Under the pieces are notes generated by a model. That model saw only the letters and a program-made list of their open reading frames with translations, was not told where the DNA came from and searched no databases. Positions 50,338-53,223 of a DNA stretch of 53,223 nt are shown here, in pieces (within the stretch, counting starts at the first letter, position 1; each line of letters starts with the position of its first letter). A program made the position numbers and the translations under genes. The stretch is from a virus, in the IMG/VR virus record IMGVR_UViG_3300048550_000310, positions 1 to 53,223 of that record. One strand, written 5' to 3'.

Positions 50338-50468
50338 GGATCCTCATTGTGAAGGCAAGATTTGGGGTGTACCCAATTACTATTTACTTCTTCCAGCATC
50401 ATCTTGAGTTGCTTATTTTCGAGTTTCAACATATAGATCTCATGTCTTAACTTTTTAATCGGATTCAT
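50316..50468 (-). CDS. Small coiled-coil protein, 50 aa
   Basis: From ATG 50466-50468 (GGAAG upstream): MNPIKKLRHEIYMLKLENKQ, then LKMMLEEVNSNWVHPKSCLHNEDPWKKF. A leucine/lysine heptad suggests a short dimeric coiled coil. It overlaps the upstream gene by 14 nt and the 32-aa gene by 22 nt. Not recognised. Confidence 0.55.
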   Translation of the reverse strand: MNPIKKLRHEIYMLKLENKQLKMMLEEVNSNWVHPKSCLHNEDPWKKFLT

Positions 50469-50685
50469 AACGGTTCTTCCATAACTCCAGGAAATATCGA
50501 TCGACTTCGTATAAGTCAGAACGACTAGGTGCAATAGTATCTATGTCTTGAGCCCATGACATACATATATCTCGCATTTCTGGTGTTATACCCTGAGGTA
50601 AAAACATTCTACCAAATGATGACATGGCAAACGCAAATCGCATTCTAATGCGCTGTTCCATTTCCTGAGTAGGCGTCGGTTTCAT
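50455..50685 (-). CDS. Small hypothetical, 76 aa
   Basis: Start at ATG 50683-50685 with AAGGTGAG upstream; an in-frame ATG at 50763 would add 26 residues. MKPTPTQEMEQRIRMRFAFAMSSFGRMFLPQGITPEMRDI... is helical and resembles short cyanophage proteins I have seen near gnd. The C terminus has SDLYEVDRYFLELWKNRY. Function is unknown. Confidence 0.55.
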   Translation of the reverse strand: MKPTPTQEMEQRIRMRFAFAMSSFGRMFLPQGITPEMRDICMSWAQDIDTIAPSRSDLYEVDRYFLELWKNRYESD

Positions 50686-50772
50686 AATAGTTATTCTCAC
50701 CTTTTCTGTACCCGAAATATGCGGTGGCACATAGAAACGGTAATGTTCCGAAAAGTAGGACATGTGCTAAAG

Positions 50773-51810
50773 TCATCTTACGTTGTGTCCTCCGAACATA
50801 TACCTCATACCATTCAAAATCTTGGACCCGAAAGCCGCGAGACCGCGTGAATCAAATCTTTGATAAAGGGCAGTAGTAATGACAGGAGCGGGTACACCCA
50901 AATCGACAGCGGCATGAACAGTCCAGCGACCCTCACCGGAGTCGGAAACTCCGCCAGTGAATCGTTCAAGTTCATGATCGCCCCGAAGTACATCAGCAGT
51001 AAGATCGAGAAGCCAACTGCCGACCACACTACCACGACGCCATAACTCAGCAACTTCAGCAGAGTCAATATCATAACAATAATCTTTCGGATTCTCCATT
51101 GGAGCAACCTCAGCATCGCCTTCTTTAATATAAGCTGACCCAACATTAGCTTCATGCAGGATATTAAAGCCTTCGGCGTAGGCTTGCATGATTCCATATT
51201 CGACTCCGTTATGAACCATCTTTACGAAATGACCTGCGCCAGGTCCACCACAATGCAACCAACCGTACTCAGCAGATGTTGCCCTGCTGTATGGATCTGT
51301 CCGTTCGGCACTTGAAATACCTGGTGCGAGTGACCTGAAAATGGGGGCACATACAGATACTGCTGTATTTGTACCACCAACCATAAGACAGTATCCGCGC
51401 TCCAAACCAAAAACTCCACCGCTAGTACCGCAATCAATAAATTGGATACCAAGTTTGGCCAACCTTTCTGCTCTCCTGCGAGAATCTTTAAAGTTGCTAT
51501 TGCCATGATCAATAATAATATCCCCGTCGCTAAGTAATGGTAGTAACTCATTGAGTGTGTCCTCTACTAATTCTGCAGGAATAACAAGTTGAAAAATTCC
51601 AGGACATTCTCCGGCAGAACCTCCACTACCATGTACTACTTGAACAAGGCTTTCCAGATCAGTGGTAACTCCACTAACATAACCTGCTTCATACGCTTCT
51701 TGAGCCTTTGCATAGTTTCTCCTGTAACCCCAGACTTCGATACCTTGTTTCATCATACGGCGAGACATACCCTCGCCCATTCTTCCCAATCCAATGATCC
51801 CAACTTTCAT
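50773..51810 (-). CDS. gnd: 6-phosphogluconate dehydrogenase (decarboxylating), short form
   Basis: 345 aa. NADP-binding GLGRMG (7-12), DHGNSN, CGTSGG and the substrate motif GGPGAGHFVKMVHNGVEYG are intact. The length fits the short YqeC-type enzymes rather than the 470-aa E. coli form. It oxidises 6-phosphogluconate to ribulose 5-phosphate, giving NADPH and pentose for phage dNTP synthesis; cyanophages commonly redirect carbon through the pentose phosphate pathway. The ATG has no clear ribosome-binding site. Confidence 0.93.
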   Translation of the reverse strand: MKVGIIGLGRMGEGMSRRMMKQGIEVWGYRRNYAKAQEAYEAGYVSGVTTDLESLVQVVHGSGGSAGECPGIFQLVIPAELVEDTLNELLPLLSDGDIIIDHGNSNFKDSRRRAERLAKLGIQFIDCGTSGGVFGLERGYCLMVGGTNTAVSVCAPIFRSLAPGISSAERTDPYSRATSAEYGWLHCGGPGAGHFVKMVHNGVEYGIMQAYAEGFNILHEANVGSAYIKEGDAEVAPMENPKDYCYDIDSAEVAELWRRGSVVGSWLLDLTADVLRGDHELERFTGGVSDSGEGRWTVHAAVDLGVPAPVITTALYQRFDSRGLAAFGSKILNGMRYMFGGHNVR

Positions 51811-51813
51811 AAT

Positions 51814-51987
51814 TTAACACGCAAATGGTCTTGCCGATTGACGGCGATGTTTTAGTTCTGATGCAAGTTCGCCAAGTTCTGTGTAGATCGCATCCCCGAC
51901 CATATAATGTCCTTGACGATGCTCAACACATTCTATGATTTTGTCATAGTCTTGCTGCGAAAAGTCGGGGAAAAATTTTTTCATCAT
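51814..51987 (-). CDS. Small hypothetical, 57 aa
   Basis: ATG 51985-51987, stop 51814-51816. MMKKFFPDFSQQDYDKIIECVEHRQGHYMVGDAIYTELGELASELKHRR...: a compact helical protein with several His and Arg residues. It lies between plastocyanin and Gnd with 3-nt spacing to Gnd. Not recognised. Confidence 0.6.
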   Translation of the reverse strand: MMKKFFPDFSQQDYDKIIECVEHRQGHYMVGDAIYTELGELASELKHRRQSARPFAC

Positions 51988-52014
51988 TTGATTAAATCCA
52001 TTGACTTATGTATC

Positions 52015-52338
52015 TCACTCCACATGTACAACGCCAGTCATACCTGCACCCTGATGAGGACCACAAAAGAAATTATAGTCACCTACGTCAGCAAATACAA
52101 CGTCTTGTGTTTCGCCAGGAGCAAACAGTAGTGCTTCTCTAGAAAGATCTGCACGACCTTCTACAATGATATTATGAGGAGGTAGTGCTTCATTGACAAA
52201 ATGAACTGTGTCACCTGCAGAGATTGTAATCTCATTCGGTTCAAATACTAGGTTGCCACCATGACCCATTGAGACATCAACTGCCCATGCAGGTAGAGCG
52301 ATGAAAAATGAAGCAATGAAAGCAATTAGAATTCTCAT
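52015..52338 (-). CDS. petE: Plastocyanin
   Basis: 107 aa. Signal peptide at about residues 1-19 (ending LPAWA) sends it to the thylakoid lumen. Copper ligands are all present: H55 (PPHN), C92, H95 and M100 in FCGPHQGAGM. It carries electrons from cytochrome b6f to photosystem I or terminal oxidases; the phage copy presumably keeps photosynthetic electron flow running. It is slightly shorter than host forms. Confidence 0.95.
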   Translation of the reverse strand: MRILIAFIASFFIALPAWAVDVSMGHGGNLVFEPNEITISAGDTVHFVNEALPPHNIIVEGRADLSREALLFAPGETQDVVFADVGDYNFFCGPHQGAGMTGVVHVE

Positions 52339-52388
52339 AAAAAATATGCAACTACACTATCTATGACTGGACTTTTAGTGCATGTCCT

Positions 52389-52682
52389 TTAACTGTCAGG
52401 CATCGCTGACTTCTTCATCAGACTATCTAATTGACCTTCAACATACCCTCTTCTATACTCCCAAGTTTGACCACCAATTGATCCTCTCTGAGGATTAATA
52501 CACTTTGTATAGTCGGGATTTTCTTTACTAATATTGTTGCAAACCAAACCAGCAAGATCTAATTCATTCCCCATCTTTCCAGTACCAGTCCACATGTGCT
52601 GCCCATTTAACCAAACAGCACCACACTTCTCACATTCTTTCCTTTCCATAGAAAAAGATGAGACTTCTTTTGGATCAGTCAT
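52389..52682 (-). CDS. Zinc-ribbon-like protein, 97 aa
   Basis: CEKCGAVWLNGQHMWTGTGK gives one CxxC knuckle; C48-like and later cysteines (GLVCNN, YTKCINP) can complete a zinc site. The GG-TWE-RRGYVEGQLD end is well ordered. I recognise the CGAVW-NGQHMWTGTG pattern from other cyanophages but know no function. Strong promoter at 52719-52746. Confidence 0.65.
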   Translation of the reverse strand: MTDPKEVSSFSMERKECEKCGAVWLNGQHMWTGTGKMGNELDLAGLVCNNISKENPDYTKCINPQRGSIGGQTWEYRRGYVEGQLDSLMKKSAMPDS

Positions 52683-52718
52683 TGCTGCAGTATCCTCGTG
52701 GTATAGTTTTACCTATTT

Positions 52719-52746
52719 ATTGTACCATACTGATACAATTTGTCAA
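52719..52746 (-). promoter_or_regulatory. Sigma70-type promoter
   Basis: Minus strand: TTGACA (52741-52746), 16-nt spacer, TACAAT (52719-52724). The same -35 and spacer length as the gp55 promoter. It drives the zinc-ribbon protein and possibly plastocyanin and Gnd downstream. Confidence 0.7.
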
Positions 52747-52750
52747 TATA

Positions 52751-53223
52751 TTAGCAATTCCAAGCACGCAATGACTTCGACAGACGGTCATCTCCAGTGT
52801 TGTTGGAGGGTTTCTGTCTCTTTCTCATGCCCTTCATTCTAGCGCAGAAGGATGACCTGCGCTTATTTCCAACCTTCTTGCTTGGTGCCTTAAGGTCTGA
52901 TCCAGGATTTTCCTTTTCATAAGACTTTCGTCCTTTTTCGTTAAGTCCGCCTGACTCGGACTTACCCGACTTTTTTGTCCAGGCTGCTCCTTCATTCGTT
53001 ACTTCTTCGGGTACACAATTTGGAACTTCTTTACCATTCTTTTTCTTGGTTCCTTTTGCTTTATATCCATCCCAACATGTAGAAGCACCAACATTTTCGC
53101 GTGCTTTCTTCATTCCTTCCATTACATCATTCCAAGTCTTACCCTCAACATTTAATGTTTCTGGATAATCCTTATCGCCAGGTTTAGCAGGTTTTTCACC
53201 GCGCTTCCGTTTAGCGTGAATGT
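52751..53223 (-). CDS. Basic DUF6321-like protein, cut by right window edge
   Basis: The frame is open from the stop at 52751 to the window edge, so the start is outside; at least 157 codons are visible. The C-terminal domain AAWTKKSGKSESGGLNEKGRKSYE...GSDLKAP...RRSFCARMKGM...LRAWNC matches the DUF6321 pattern common in marine phages. The upstream part has a CWDGYKAKGTKKKNGKEVPNCVPEE segment also seen near it. Very basic, so possibly DNA-associated or a virion protein. Function is unknown. Confidence 0.75.
   Translation of the reverse strand, partial: IHAKRKRGEKPAKPGDKDYPETLNVEGKTWNDVMEGMKKARENVGASTCWDGYKAKGTKKKNGKEVPNCVPEEVTNEGAAWTKKSGKSESGGLNEKGRKSYEKENPGSDLKAPSKKVGNKRRSSFCARMKGMRKRQKPSNNTGDDRLSKSLRAWNC

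Noticed and set aside
1-53223. tRNA genes, CRISPR arrays, insertion sequences, integrase or psbA/psbD
   Set aside because: Looked for and not seen; the absence of psbA/psbD applies to this window only, since they may lie elsewhere in the genome.

Overview
The window is a contiguous piece of a lytic T4-like cyanophage genome (marine cyanomyovirus, Kyanoviridae type). This rests on the T4 virion block in its usual order (gp17, gp18, gp19, gp20, gp21, gp22, gp23), the T4 replication and recombination set (gp41, gp43, gp44, gp45, gp62, gp46, gp47, UvsX, UvsY, UvsW, RegA, gp55), and typical cyanophage cargo: plastocyanin, a Gnd-type dehydrogenase, Hsp20, MazG, a CobS-like ATPase and a 2OG-Fe(II) oxygenase. 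The host is probably marine Synechococcus or Prochlorococcus; the sequence alone does not say which.

Layout. Almost everything is on the minus strand, so transcription runs from high to low coordinates. Right edge to 49 kb: a basic DUF6321-like protein (cut by the window), a zinc-ribbon protein, plastocyanin, a 57-aa protein, Gnd, then a chain of overlapping membrane microproteins and a staphylococcal-type nuclease. 49 to 37.9 kb: terminase, sheath, three tail-tube paralogs, portal, prohead core and protease, scaffold, major capsid. 37.9 to 33.3 kb: small proteins, a gp3-like tail completion protein, UvsY, UvsW, an Sm-like protein and the late sigma factor gp55. 33.3 to 22.1 kb: gp47, a DUF3110-like protein, gp46, a VWA/HExxH protein, the CobS-like AAA+ ATPase, clamp, clamp loader, an inserted Dam-type methylase and RegA. 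22.1 to 18.5 kb: four minus-strand membrane or low-complexity proteins facing three plus-strand genes with Sec-type signal peptides, the only plus-strand genes. 18.4 to 11 kb: Hsp20, small proteins, gp43, UvsX, oxygenase, gp41, MazG. 11 kb to the left edge: a triple-frame overlap, a 430-aa protein, a ligase-fold protein, a cytidylyltransferase-fold protein carrying what looks like a T4 capsid-targeting sequence, two very basic virion-type proteins, an Ig-like protein and smaller structural-type genes, the last one cut by the left edge.

Regulation. Early or middle genes have sigma70-like promoters whose -10 box often lies only about 20 nt before the ATG. Virion genes carry the T4 late motif TATAAATA, which gp55 is expected to read. 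Rho-independent terminators separate tail and head operons. Genes are tightly packed with ATGA, GTGA and TAATG junctions; no gene-free stretch exceeds 300 bases. I saw no tRNA, CRISPR array, insertion sequence or integrase.

Most interesting: (1) the first 11 residues of the nucleotidyltransferase match the T4 internal-protein leader in spacing and chemistry, suggesting a capsid-delivered enzyme; (2) the opposite-strand exported/membrane cassette; (3) the CobS-like ATPase plus VWA/HExxH pair; (4) four dispersed Sm-like paralogs; (5) the chain of membrane microproteins.
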